Shown here: positions 1-6,963 of the stretch, one piece after another
How the letters are laid out: every line of letters begins with the position of its first letter
Numbering within the stretch: the stretch's first letter is position 1
Source: Sphingomonas sp. 1F27F7B
GTDB lineage: Bacteria > Pseudomonadota > Alphaproteobacteria > Sphingomonadales > Sphingomonadaceae
DNA length: 64,000 nt
Assembly: GCF_005503355.1 (NCBI RefSeq)
Contig: NZ_SCMK01000001.1
Span: forward strand, 248,001 to 312,000
Direction of reading: 5' to 3'
Notes under the pieces: generated by a model
The model's input: the letters and a program-made list of their open reading frames with translations, nothing else
What the model was told of the DNA's origin: nothing
Database searches by the model: none
Position numbers and translations under genes: made by a program

Positions 1-752
1 TACTGGTTGCGCTCGCGCGCCAGATCCTGCCCGCGATAGTCGGTCACGAAACCACCCGCCTCGCGGATGAGGAGCATGCCCGCCGCCACATCCCAGGGCT
101 TGAGGTTCGATTCCCAGAAGCCGTCGAACCGTCCCGCGGCAACCCAGGCGAGATCGAGCGCGGCCGAGCCCAGCCGGCGAATGCCCGCCACTTCGGGTGC
201 CACCGCACCAAAGATGCGGCTCCACTCGGCGAAGTCGCCATGACCGAGGAAGGGGATGCCGGTCGCGATCAGCGCCTCGTCGAGGTGGCGGCGCGCCGAG
301 ACGCGCAGGCGCTGGTCCTGCAACCAGGCGCCGCGGCCCTTTTCCGACCAGAAGCTCTCGTCGGTGAGTGGCTGATAGATATAGCCATGCGTGACCTCGG
401 GCTTGCCCTGGGCGCCGTTCGGATCCTCGACCGCGATCGAAATGCAGAAATGCGGGATGCCGTGCAGGAAGTTGCTGGTCCCGTCGAGCGGATCGATGAT
501 CCAGCGCGGCTTGTTGGGATCGCCGACGATCTCGCCGCGCTCCTCGACCAGGAATCCCCAGTCCGGCCGCGCCTTCTGGAGCTCCTCGATCAGCGTGTCC
601 TCGGCGCGCTTGTCGGCAATGCTGACAAAGTCCGCCGGGCCCTTGCGGCTGACCTGGAGGTGCTGGACTTCGTTGAAGTCGCGGCGCAGGCGCGGGCCGG
701 CCTTGCGGCAGGCGCGCTCCATGACGGTGATGAGGCCGGAATGCGAAACCAT
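1..752 (-). CDS. suhB: Inositol-1-monophosphatase family protein, 3' end cut by window edge
   Basis: Mg-dependent phosphatase of the IMPase/SuhB family, which hydrolyses inositol monophosphate and related sugar phosphates in the cytosol. I translated this frame directly: it starts at an ATG (750-752) and stays open to base 1, giving about 250 codons, so only the last few residues should be missing. The metal-binding signature DPLDGTSNFLHGIPHF is clear, with an upstream EERGE segment and the C-terminal WDVAAGMLLIREAGG motif. All are hallmark IMPase elements. The start codon shares one base with the stop of the cupin gene (TAATG), so it is the last visible gene of an efp-cupin-suhB transcription unit. 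Substrate specificity within the family cannot be told from sequence. SuhB is also known as a transcription-complex factor in some bacteria. Confidence 0.93.
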   Translation of the reverse strand, partial: MVSHSGLITVMERACRKAGPRLRRDFNEVQHLQVSRKGPADFVSIADKRAEDTLIEELQKARPDWGFLVEERGEIVGDPNKPRWIIDPLDGTSNFLHGIPHFCISIAVEDPNGAQGKPEVTHGYIYQPLTDESFWSEKGRGAWLQDQRLRVSARRHLDEALIATGIPFLGHGDFAEWSRIFGAVAPEVAGIRRLGSAALDLAWVAAGRFDGFWESNLKPWDVAAGMLLIREAGGFVTDYRGQDLARERNQ

Positions 753-1069
753 TAGACGGAGCCCTTACGCTCGAAAACCAGAATGCGGGCCTCGCCCACG
801 GGATGCGCGACATGCTCGTCGCCGATGTGCGCCACGAAAATGTCGCCGACGGCCAACCGCGCCACATGCTCCGTGCCGGCAAGGCGATAGTGCATGTCGA
901 CTTCGCCATCGAGGACGCAGAAGAGTTCGGCGCCGTCATTCACGTGCCAGCGATAGGGCTGGTCCGTCCAATGCAGGCGTGCCGTCGCCCCCTCGATCTC
1001 GACCAGATCGCGCGCGCCCCAGGGCCGCTCGGCCCGGAAGCTGCGCGCATCTCTGATCACGTCAGGCAT
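752..1069 (-). CDS. Small cupin-domain protein
   Basis: A 105-residue single-domain cupin. The middle of the protein (residues about 40-90) has the two-motif beta-barrel pattern: WHVNDGAELFCVLDGEVDM, then a GDIFVAHIGDEHVAHP segment with His residues where cupin motif 2 usually places a metal ligand. No signal peptide. The gene is coupled at both ends: its ATG overlaps the efp stop (TGATG) and its TAA overlaps the suhB start (TAATG), so translation is probably linked. The reaction or ligand is unknown. Cupins of this size may be metal-binding isomerases, sugar-binding sensors or storage-fold proteins, and the context gives no decisive hint. Confidence 0.85.
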   Translation of the reverse strand: MPDVIRDARSFRAERPWGARDLVEIEGATARLHWTDQPYRWHVNDGAELFCVLDGEVDMHYRLAGTEHVARLAVGDIFVAHIGDEHVAHPVGEARILVFERKGSV

Positions 1070-1632
1070 CAGTCCGCACGGCGGACATAGGTCTGCTCGT
1101 ACACGTCGACGACGATGCGCGTGCCCGACGCAATGTGCGGCGGCACCATGATGCGCACGCCATTGTCGAGCACGGCGGGCTTGTACGACGACGACGCCGT
1201 CTGGCCCTTCACCACTGCGTCGGCCTCGACGATCGTCGCCTCGATGGTATCGGGCAGCTGCACGCTGATGGCTTCCTCGTCATAGAGCTCCATCACCACG
1301 TCCATGCCGTCCTGCAGGAAGGCGGCCGCATCGCCGAGCAGGTCGCGCGGCAGCGTCGTCTGGTCGTAGGTTTCCTTGTCCATGAAGACGAGCGTGTCGC
1401 CCTCGGGATACAGGAACTGGAAGTCCTTGGTGTCAAGGCGCACGCGCTCGACCGTCTCCGCCGAGCGGAAACGGACGTTGTTCTTGCGGCCGTCGCGCAG
1501 GTTCTTGAGCTCGACCTGCATGTACGCACCGCCCTTGCCGGGCTGCGTGTGCTGGATCTTCACGGCACGCCAGATGCCGCCTTCATATTCGATGATGTTG
1601 CCGGGACGGATGTCCACGCCGCTGATCTTCAT
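1069..1632 (-). CDS. efp: Translation elongation factor P
   Basis: EF-P binds between the P and E sites of the ribosome and relieves stalling at polyproline stretches. The 187-residue length and three-domain layout are standard: KOW-like N-domain, then two OB domains ending in [16 protein letters not shown]. The loop that inserts into the peptidyl-transferase centre reads TQPGKGGAY with Lys33 at the tip. That is the lysine type rather than the arginine type modified by EarP. Whether this lysine is beta-lysylated cannot be seen, because no epmA or epmB lies in the window. The gene leads an operon with the cupin and suhB genes, all joined by 1-base overlaps. Confidence 0.98.
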   Translation of the reverse strand: MKISGVDIRPGNIIEYEGGIWRAVKIQHTQPGKGGAYMQVELKNLRDGRKNNVRFRSAETVERVRLDTKDFQFLYPEGDTLVFMDKETYDQTTLPRDLLGDAAAFLQDGMDVVMELYDEEAISVQLPDTIEATIVEADAVVKGQTASSSYKPAVLDNGVRIMVPPHIASGTRIVVDVYEQTYVRRAD

Positions 1633-1706
1633 GGTCGAGACCTATGGAACTGAGAAAGAGCTGAGCGCGCGCCTTTAGCCGCGCGCGCCGCCTTCGGCAA
1701 GCCATG

Positions 1707-1782
1707 CTGCAGCGCGTGGAAGCCGGGGCCTCGTGCCGCACGCTGTCCCTTTGCGGCGCGAGATCCCGGCTTCCAGCTGCAG
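1707..1782. repeat. Long imperfect inverted repeat between efp and the M23 peptidase gene
   Basis: The two arms begin and end with CTGCAG and share four matched blocks (CTGCAG, TGGAAGCCGGG, CTCG, GCCGCA against their complements), 27 paired positions in all, with small bulges and an 11-base loop at 1741-1751. It lies between the stop of the M23 gene (1789) and the start of efp (1632). It could terminate the upstream transcript or be a mobile hairpin repeat. No clear U-tract follows. Confidence 0.7.
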
Positions 1783-1788
1783 GACGGA

Positions 1789-2388
1789 CTATCGATCGAC
1801 ATCCCGCAGCAGCGGATAGGGATTTATGTTCTCCCCCTGCCACCAGCCCTCCCCCGGCAGCATCCGCTTGATCTCGAAATGCAGGTGCGGCGCCCCGCCC
1901 GCGGCGCTGCCGGTATTGCCGACCGTCGCGATCCGCTCGCCCTGGCGCACCGCCTGCCGCTCGCCGACCAGCCAGCTGTCGAGATGCGCATAATAATGGA
2001 TGGCGGCGCCGTCACGGGTGCGGACATAGACCGTATGCCCGCCATTCACGCTCTCGAAGATCTTCTCCACCGTGCCCGAAGCCGCGGCGAGCACCGGCGT
2101 GCCGCGCGGTGCCAGGATGTCGATCGCATGATGCGCCCGCGCACCGCCGCCGCGGCTCTGCCCCCAGCTGTCGCTGAGCTGGCGCGCGGAGACGCCCTCG
2201 ACCGGGATGATCAGCGGCACGGGATCACCGTTCGACGCGGCCGGTGCGGCGGGCGGCCCGATCACGCTCGATTGCGGGGCAGTCGACACGACCGGCTGGA
2301 CGGCGATCCGCACCATCGAGAGAAAGGCGAGCGCAAGCAGCAGCAGCGCCCCCAGGCTCCAGCTGATCCGCCTTGCCCGGAACAGCAT
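1789..2388 (-). CDS. Membrane-anchored M23-family peptidoglycan endopeptidase
   Basis: LytM/M23 metallopeptidase, expected to cleave peptidoglycan cross-links in the periplasm. The 199-residue protein has an N-terminal membrane anchor (residues about 9-30) and a proline/alanine linker. The catalytic domain carries HHAID (zinc ligands near His86 and Asp90) and the GAPHLHFEIKR motif near the C-terminus, both diagnostic of active M23 enzymes. I chose the ATG at 2386-2388 because the membrane segment follows at once, and upstream extensions would run into the L,D-transpeptidase gene. That gene ends 5 bases upstream, so the two cell-wall enzymes are probably co-transcribed. Confidence 0.9.
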   Translation of the reverse strand: MLFRARRISWSLGALLLLALAFLSMVRIAVQPVVSTAPQSSVIGPPAAPAASNGDPVPLIIPVEGVSARQLSDSWGQSRGGGARAHHAIDILAPRGTPVLAAASGTVEKIFESVNGGHTVYVRTRDGAAIHYYAHLDSWLVGERQAVRQGERIATVGNTGSAAGGAPHLHFEIKRMLPGEGWWQGENINPYPLLRDVDR

Positions 2389-2393
2389 GGCCG

Positions 2394-3401
2394 CTATTCC
2401 CGAAACACCGCCTTGGTGCCGGGCTTCACCATCAGCGCGAGCCGCGCCGCGTCCCAATTGGTCAAGCGGATGCAGCCATGGCTTTCGGTGCGGCCGATCA
2501 GCTGCGGCTCGGGCGTGCCATGGATGCCATAATGCTCCTTGGATAGATCCAGCCACACCACCCCCACCGGGCCGTTCGGCCCCGGCGGCAGCATCGCCGG
2601 GTCACTGCCCTTCTTCGCATCCCAGAACAGTTTTGGATTGTAGTGGAATTTCGGGTTGGTGTCCGCGCCGTTGATCTTCCAGGTGCCGATCGGCAGCGGA
2701 TCATGCGCGCTGCCCATGGTCGCGCTGAACTGGGCGACCAGATGCTCCTGCCGGTCGAACACCTTGAGCACCTTCTCGCTCTTGTCGACCACGATGTGAT
2801 CGGCCTCCGGCACCTTGGCCTCGACATTGAGCATGGCGAGCGTCCGGCGCCATTCCGGCTTGAGATCCGCCGGATAGTCGCGCGAGGCCGGCAGTGCGTT
2901 GGGGAAGACGAACTCCGCGCCCGGCCGGATCCTGCCGCCGCCCGGATTGAGCTCCACCAGCATTTGCGGCGTGGTGTGAAACATCTCGGCCAGCTTCTCG
3001 AGCGGGCGCGTATAGGCGAGCGCGGGCAGTCTGGCCTGCTTCTCGATATCTCTTGGGATCGGGTTGACGTACGGCCCCTCCAGCGTGGCGGCGTCAAGCG
3101 TGAGCCGACGGACCGGGCGCAGCGAGGCATAGGGCGCGAGCGCATGCAACGTCGCCGGATCGAGCTTGCCGGTGACCGGCATCCCGCGCGCGGCCTGGAA
3201 CCCCTTCAGCGCCGCGGTGAGCGACTGGCCCTCGCGCCCGTCGAGAATGCCGGGCGCGAAGCCGAGATGGTCGAGGATCACCTGGGCATGCAGGATGGAA
3301 TAGTCGATCGGCGGCTTGCCGGAAGTTCCCGCCTGTCCGGCCGCTGCGGGACCGACGGAGGCACAGGCGAGACAAGCCGCAAATCCCAGAAATTTTCGCA
3401 C
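2394..3401 (-). CDS. L,D-transpeptidase (YkuD) with peptidoglycan-binding domain
   Basis: Exported cell-wall cross-linking enzyme or lipoprotein-linking enzyme. The 335 residues hold a Sec signal peptide (about 1-21), a PG_binding_1 three-helix domain (about 33-90, ending PVTGKLDPATL), a LysM-like middle and a C-terminal YkuD domain from about 195. The catalytic motif is complete: HGTPEP near residue 294, then SHGCIRLTNWD with the nucleophile near Cys310. That makes it active in principle and resistant to most beta-lactams except carbapenems, as is known for the family. The gene is followed after 5 bases by the M23 peptidase gene. Confidence 0.95.
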   Translation of the reverse strand: MRKFLGFAACLACASVGPAAAGQAGTSGKPPIDYSILHAQVILDHLGFAPGILDGREGQSLTAALKGFQAARGMPVTGKLDPATLHALAPYASLRPVRRLTLDAATLEGPYVNPIPRDIEKQARLPALAYTRPLEKLAEMFHTTPQMLVELNPGGGRIRPGAEFVFPNALPASRDYPADLKPEWRRTLAMLNVEAKVPEADHIVVDKSEKVLKVFDRQEHLVAQFSATMGSAHDPLPIGTWKINGADTNPKFHYNPKLFWDAKKGSDPAMLPPGPNGPVGVVWLDLSKEHYGIHGTPEPQLIGRTESHGCIRLTNWDAARLALMVKPGTKAVFRE

Positions 3402-3503
3402 AGAATCAAACTCCTGCAGATGACGTTCCGCAAGAACAACGGATGGAACTCCGCCTTGGTTTCGTGTGCGTCGATCGCCCGCGCCCGTCCTCCCGCCACG
3501 GGA

Positions 3504-4190
3504 TCAGGCAAGCGCCGCCGCGAATGCCTTTACTGCCGCTTCCTCGTCCCCGCCCCACACGGCGTTGGAGACTGCGAGGAAGTCCGCGCCCGCCTTGACC
3601 AGCGGCGGAGCATTTTCCGGCGTGATCCCGCCGATCGCGACGCAGGGCAACTCGAACAGCGCCGACCACCAGCTGAGGATCACCGGCTCGGGACGGTGCC
3701 GGGTCTCCTTGGTGCTCGTCGGATAGAAGGCGCCGAACGCGACATAGTCCGCCCCCGCCTCGCCGGCCTCCATCGCCAGGTGGCGGCTGTCGTGGCAAGT
3801 CACGCCGATCTGCATCTGCGGACCGAGCACCGCGCGCGCCTCGCGCGGATCGCCGTCCTCCTGGCCCAGATGCACGCCGTCGGCGCCCAGCCGCTTGGCC
3901 AGGCTGACGCTGTCGTTGACGATGAAGGCGATATCGGCATCGGCGCAGATCCTCTGCAGCGGCTCGGCAAGGCGCGCCGCCTCGTGCTGGTCGACGCCTT
4001 TCACGCGGAACTGGAACGCCGCCACCGGCCCGGCGCCGAGCGCGCGCTTCAACCGCTCGGGAAAGGCCCCGCCCACCTCGAGCGGCGAGATCAGGTAGAG
4101 CTGGCAGGGCGGGCGGCGCACGTCCCGTTCGAACTGTGCGGCGAAATTCGAGTCGAGCGGCGGCAGGCCGTCATCATCCAAGTCGATCAT
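3504..4190 (-). CDS. thiE: Thiamine-phosphate synthase
   Basis: Joins hydroxymethylpyrimidine diphosphate with thiazole phosphate to make thiamine monophosphate. The 228-residue TIM barrel shows QFRVKG (diphosphate-binding region), NDSVSLAKRLGADGVHLGQE and the phosphate-binding AIGGITPENAP. An N-terminal extension of about 28 residues precedes the first strand (LYLISP). The gene lies 22 bases after the O-methyltransferase gene and probably belongs to the fbaB-ABM-OMT-thiE string. I see no TPP riboswitch upstream, so any thiamine control would have to act elsewhere. No other thi gene is present in the window. Confidence 0.95.
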   Translation of the reverse strand: MIDLDDDGLPPLDSNFAAQFERDVRRPPCQLYLISPLEVGGAFPERLKRALGAGPVAAFQFRVKGVDQHEAARLAEPLQRICADADIAFIVNDSVSLAKRLGADGVHLGQEDGDPREARAVLGPQMQIGVTCHDSRHLAMEAGEAGADYVAFGAFYPTSTKETRHRPEPVILSWWSALFELPCVAIGGITPENAPPLVKAGADFLAVSNAVWGGDEEAAVKAFAAALA

Positions 4191-4212
4191 CGCGCGAGCC
4201 TTAGCGCAAGCG

Positions 4213-4878
4213 TCAGCGCTTCACCACTGCCAGCAGGAACCCGTCCCAGCCCTTGTCGCCGACGGTCTGGATCGCACTGGCGTCGAGGCGCGGATGCGCC
4301 GCGACCGCGTCGAACAGCGCCCGGGTGCCGATCACGCTGGGATCCGCGCTGTCCGTCTCGAGAACCCCGCCGCCGCGCACCACATTGTCGACCAGGATCA
4401 CGCTGCCCGGCCGGGTCAGCTTCAGCGCCGCGTCGAGATAGGCGACATTGCCTGGCTTGTCGGCATCGATGAACACGAAGTCGAACGGCCCCTCGCCCGC
4501 CGCGATCATCGCCGCAAGCGTCTCCGCCGCCGGCCCGACCCGCACGTCGCAGCGATCGCCGAGCCCGGCCCGTGCCAGATTGGCCCGCGCCACCTCGGCG
4601 TGATGCGGTTCCAGCTCCAGCGTTGCGAGATGCCCGTCCTCGGGCAGGGCGCGGGCAAGACAGATCGTCGAATAGCCGCCCAGCGTGCCCACTTCGAGGA
4701 TGCTCCGCGCGCCCGCCATCCGCGCGAGCAGCTCGAGCATCCTGCCCTGGGCGGCCGAGACGTCGATCGCCGGGAGGCCGGCCGCGGCATTGGCGGCAAG
4801 CGCGGCGTCGAGCGCGGGGTCCGCTCCGAGAAGCTTTTCCGCAATGTACCCGTCCACCGCGGCCCAGTCCTGCGTCAT
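4213..4878 (-). CDS. Class I SAM-dependent O-methyltransferase (CCoAMT/COMT-like)
   Basis: A 221-residue cation-dependent O-methyltransferase of the Methyltransf_3 family. Motif I is ILEVGTLGGYSTICLA (residues about 60-75). FVFIDADKPGN and ILVDNVVRGG supply the Asp and Asp-Asn metal ligands used to orient catechol-like hydroxyls. Close relatives methylate catechols, caffeoyl-CoA or unknown small metabolites, so the substrate here is unknown. It has no signal peptide and is expected in the cytosol. It sits between the exported ABM protein (33 bases upstream) and thiE (22 bases downstream), which suggests one transcript without implying one pathway. Confidence 0.92.
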   Translation of the reverse strand: MTQDWAAVDGYIAEKLLGADPALDAALAANAAAGLPAIDVSAAQGRMLELLARMAGARSILEVGTLGGYSTICLARALPEDGHLATLELEPHHAEVARANLARAGLGDRCDVRVGPAAETLAAMIAAGEGPFDFVFIDADKPGNVAYLDAALKLTRPGSVILVDNVVRGGGVLETDSADPSVIGTRALFDAVAAHPRLDASAIQTVGDKGWDGFLLAVVKR

Positions 4879-4911
4879 GCCTCGCTCCCTCGCCTCTGCC
4901 TGTTCTCGCCG

Positions 4912-5322
4912 CTAGCCCGATATCCCCGCGCCGCCCACCGGCCGCGTCTCGACATGCGTCTCGAATCCCGCGATCAGCGGCCGCCCCTTCGCGATCGCCT
5001 CCCGCACCATGGGCAACGCCAGCGAGTCGGTATGGTGCTGCTTCGATTGCCAGATCTCGGTGATCCAGATGCCGTCGTCGTCCGCCATGTCCTCGGCGAC
5101 GACATAGGCGAGGCAGCCCGGCATGCCGGCAGTGCCGGCAGTGCCGGTGGCAAGCAACGCGACCAGCTCGGCGCGCCTCCCGGGCCGGGCCTTGATCTTG
5201 CCGATCATGCCGTAGAGCGTGGCTTCCCCCATGCGGACCTCCCTCGCAAGCGCCCCGCCCGCGCCCAGCATCGCCAGCGCGAGGCCGGCGAGCACGGGGC
5301 GACGGGCGGTAGCGATGGTCAT
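4912..5322 (-). CDS. Exported antibiotic biosynthesis monooxygenase (ABM) domain protein
   Basis: A 136-residue protein with an N-terminal hydrophobic segment (about 9-26, ending GGALA) that reads as a Sec signal peptide, followed by one ABM ferredoxin-like domain. Family features are LYGMIGKIKARPGRRAEL at the start of the domain, YVVAEDMADDDGIWITEIW in the middle, and paired His residues. Cytosolic ABM proteins such as YgiN oxidise quinols. The signal peptide here is less common and suggests a periplasmic role. A short GTAGTAG run at residues about 60-66 comes from a small in-frame DNA repeat (near 5131-5150). It lies 17 bases after fbaB. Confidence 0.8.
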   Translation of the reverse strand: MTIATARRPVLAGLALAMLGAGGALAREVRMGEATLYGMIGKIKARPGRRAELVALLATGTAGTAGMPGCLAYVVAEDMADDDGIWITEIWQSKQHHTDSLALPMVREAIAKGRPLIAGFETHVETRPVGGAGISG

Positions 5323-5339
5323 GCCCGCATCCTAGCGGC

Positions 5340-6254
5340 TCATTCCTCGTTCTTGTAGATGCGCACCAGCTTGTCGAGCATCGCCAGCGCCTCGTCGCGC
5401 GGCCGCTGGAAAGTGTTGCGGCCGATGATCGAGCCGTTGCCGCCGCCGTCGCGAATGTCGCGCGCATCCTGGTAGACTGCGTCGGCACCCTTGGCCGCGC
5501 CGCCCGAGAAGACGACGATGCGGCGCCCGGCGAAGCAGCTCTGCGCGACATGCTTCACGCGGTCGGACTGGGCCGACCAGTCGGTGCCCTCATAGACCTT
5601 CTGGGCTTCCTTCTGCTCGATATGCGCGCTGGGCAGCTTCACCTTGATGATGTGCGCGCCGAGCAACGCCGCCATGTGCGCGGCATAGGCGCCGACATCG
5701 AGCGCCAGTTCGCCGTCCTTCGAGAGCTTGCCGCCGCGCGGATAGGACCAGATCACCGTGGCGATGCCGACCGAGGCCGCCTCGGCGCGCAGCTCCTTGA
5801 TCTCCTCCATCATGCCGAACACGTCGTCGGCGCCCGGATAGATGGTGAAGCCGATCGCCGAGCAGCCGAGCCGCAACGCATCGTCGACGCCGCCGGTGAC
5901 GGCCTGGTCGATCGACGTCGCCCAGCTGTTCGAGCTGTTGACCTTGAGGATGGTCGGGATCTGGCCGGCAAAGGTGTCGGCCCCGGCCTCGATCATGCCG
6001 AGCGGCGCGGCGTAGGCACTGAGGCCGGCATCGATCGCCAGCTGATAGTGATAGTGCGGATCATAGGCTGCCGGGTTCACCGCGAAGCTGCGCGCCGGGC
6101 CATGTTCGAACCCCTGGTCCACCGGCAGGATGATCAGCTTGCCCGTGCCGCCCAGCTTGCCCTGCATCAGGATGCGGGCGAGATTGGCCTTCACGCCGGG
6201 ATTGTCGGACTCGTAATTGGCGAGGATGGCTTTGACAGCGGGCGTGATCGACAT
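5340..6254 (-). CDS. fbaB: Class I fructose-bisphosphate aldolase (DhnA type)
   Basis: Reversible cleavage of fructose-1,6-bisphosphate to two triose phosphates through a lysine Schiff base. The 304 residues match the DhnA/FbaB barrel: IILPVDQGFEHGP at residues 42-54, the IEAGAD stretch, the lysine-bearing strand GAHIIKVKLPS, and phosphate loops VVFSGGAAKGAD and GNGSIIGRNTFQRP. There is no class II zinc signature. It heads the minus-strand string fbaB-ABM-OMT-thiE and stands near tkt-gap-pgk, completing much of lower glycolysis and the non-oxidative pentose phosphate pathway in one neighbourhood. A perfect 11-base inverted repeat lies 57-95 bases upstream of the start. Confidence 0.95.
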   Translation of the reverse strand: MSITPAVKAILANYESDNPGVKANLARILMQGKLGGTGKLIILPVDQGFEHGPARSFAVNPAAYDPHYHYQLAIDAGLSAYAAPLGMIEAGADTFAGQIPTILKVNSSNSWATSIDQAVTGGVDDALRLGCSAIGFTIYPGADDVFGMMEEIKELRAEAASVGIATVIWSYPRGGKLSKDGELALDVGAYAAHMAALLGAHIIKVKLPSAHIEQKEAQKVYEGTDWSAQSDRVKHVAQSCFAGRRIVVFSGGAAKGADAVYQDARDIRDGGGNGSIIGRNTFQRPRDEALAMLDKLVRIYKNEE

Positions 6255-6310
6255 GGATTTTCCCTTGTTCGTGTAGTGCTGGACGAGCCCCTATCGCCCG
6301 GTTTCGTCAG

Positions 6311-6349
6311 GGAAAAGCCTGACAACGCTGCCACCGTACAGGCTTTTCC
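6311..6349. promoter_or_regulatory. Perfect 11-bp inverted repeat between fbaB and the TlpA-like gene
   Basis: GGAAAAGCCTG at 6311-6321 is matched exactly by CAGGCTTTTCC at 6339-6349 across a 17-base spacer. A shorter overlapping dyad GTCAGG/CCTGAC occupies 6306-6323. The site lies in the divergent intergenic region, upstream of fbaB on one side and the TlpA-like gene on the other. It is a candidate operator. The regulator is unknown. Confidence 0.55.
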
Positions 6350-6435
6350 GGAAGAGGCGCCGCGCGCTTCCGGGCAAGTGCTTGACGCCCCCTCGCGCCC
6401 ACGACAGCATGTGCCGGGGCAACAGGGGACGAACC

Positions 6436-6957
6436 ATGGGGATTTCCAGGCTTTCCAGGCGGCTGGCGCTCGCCGCGCTACCCTTGTCGCTGCTCGGCGC
6501 CGCACCGGCGCCGCAGCCGATGTTCGCGGCAGTCAAGGAAGGCCAGCCGGCGCCGCCCTTCACCCTGCGGATGATCAAGGGCGGCACCGTCTCGCTCGAC
6601 GAGTTGCGCGGCACCGTGATCGTGCTCAATTTCTGGGCCACCTGGTGCGTGCCCTGCCGCACCGAGCTGCCGACACTCGACCGCTATTACGAGCTGCGCA
6701 AGGATGCCGGCCTGCGCGTCTATGCGGTCACCACCGAGGATTCGCTCAAGCCCTATCAGCTCAAGAAGCTGTTCGACGTGCTCCACATCGAGCCCGTGCG
6801 CTCGATCAAGGGGCCCTATGACGTGCTCGATGGCGGCGTGCCGACCAACATCGTGATCGATCGTAGCGGCGTGGTCCGCTACGCCAAGGCTGGCGCCTTC
6901 ACCCTCGACAGCCTCAACGCGCTGCTCGTGCCGCTGCTCAACGAGAAGCCGAAATAG
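6436..6957 (+). CDS. TlpA/ResA-type thioredoxin-fold protein, exported
   Basis: A 173-residue periplasmic thiol-disulfide protein. The N-terminus ([19 protein letters not shown]) is a signal peptide or anchor. The AhpC-TSA/redoxin fold follows with the active site [12 protein letters not shown] (Cys71 and Cys74) and the cis-proline loop GGVPTN. The start at 6436 has an AGGGGA ribosome site just upstream, and the signal peptide follows directly. Proteins of this type reduce apo-cytochromes or other exported cysteines, but no cytochrome biogenesis gene lies near. It is transcribed away from fbaB and ends 6 bases before the convergent chemotaxis receptor gene. Confidence 0.9.
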   Translation: MGISRLSRRLALAALPLSLLGAAPAPQPMFAAVKEGQPAPPFTLRMIKGGTVSLDELRGTVIVLNFWATWCVPCRTELPTLDRYYELRKDAGLRVYAVTTEDSLKPYQLKKLFDVLHIEPVRSIKGPYDVLDGGVPTNIVIDRSGVVRYAKAGAFTLDSLNALLVPLLNEKPK

Positions 6958-6963
6958 CGCCGG

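Noticed and set aside
4191..4212. TPP riboswitch before thiE
   Set aside because: Only 22 bases separate thiE from the preceding gene, and no THI-box-like sequence is visible upstream of the string.
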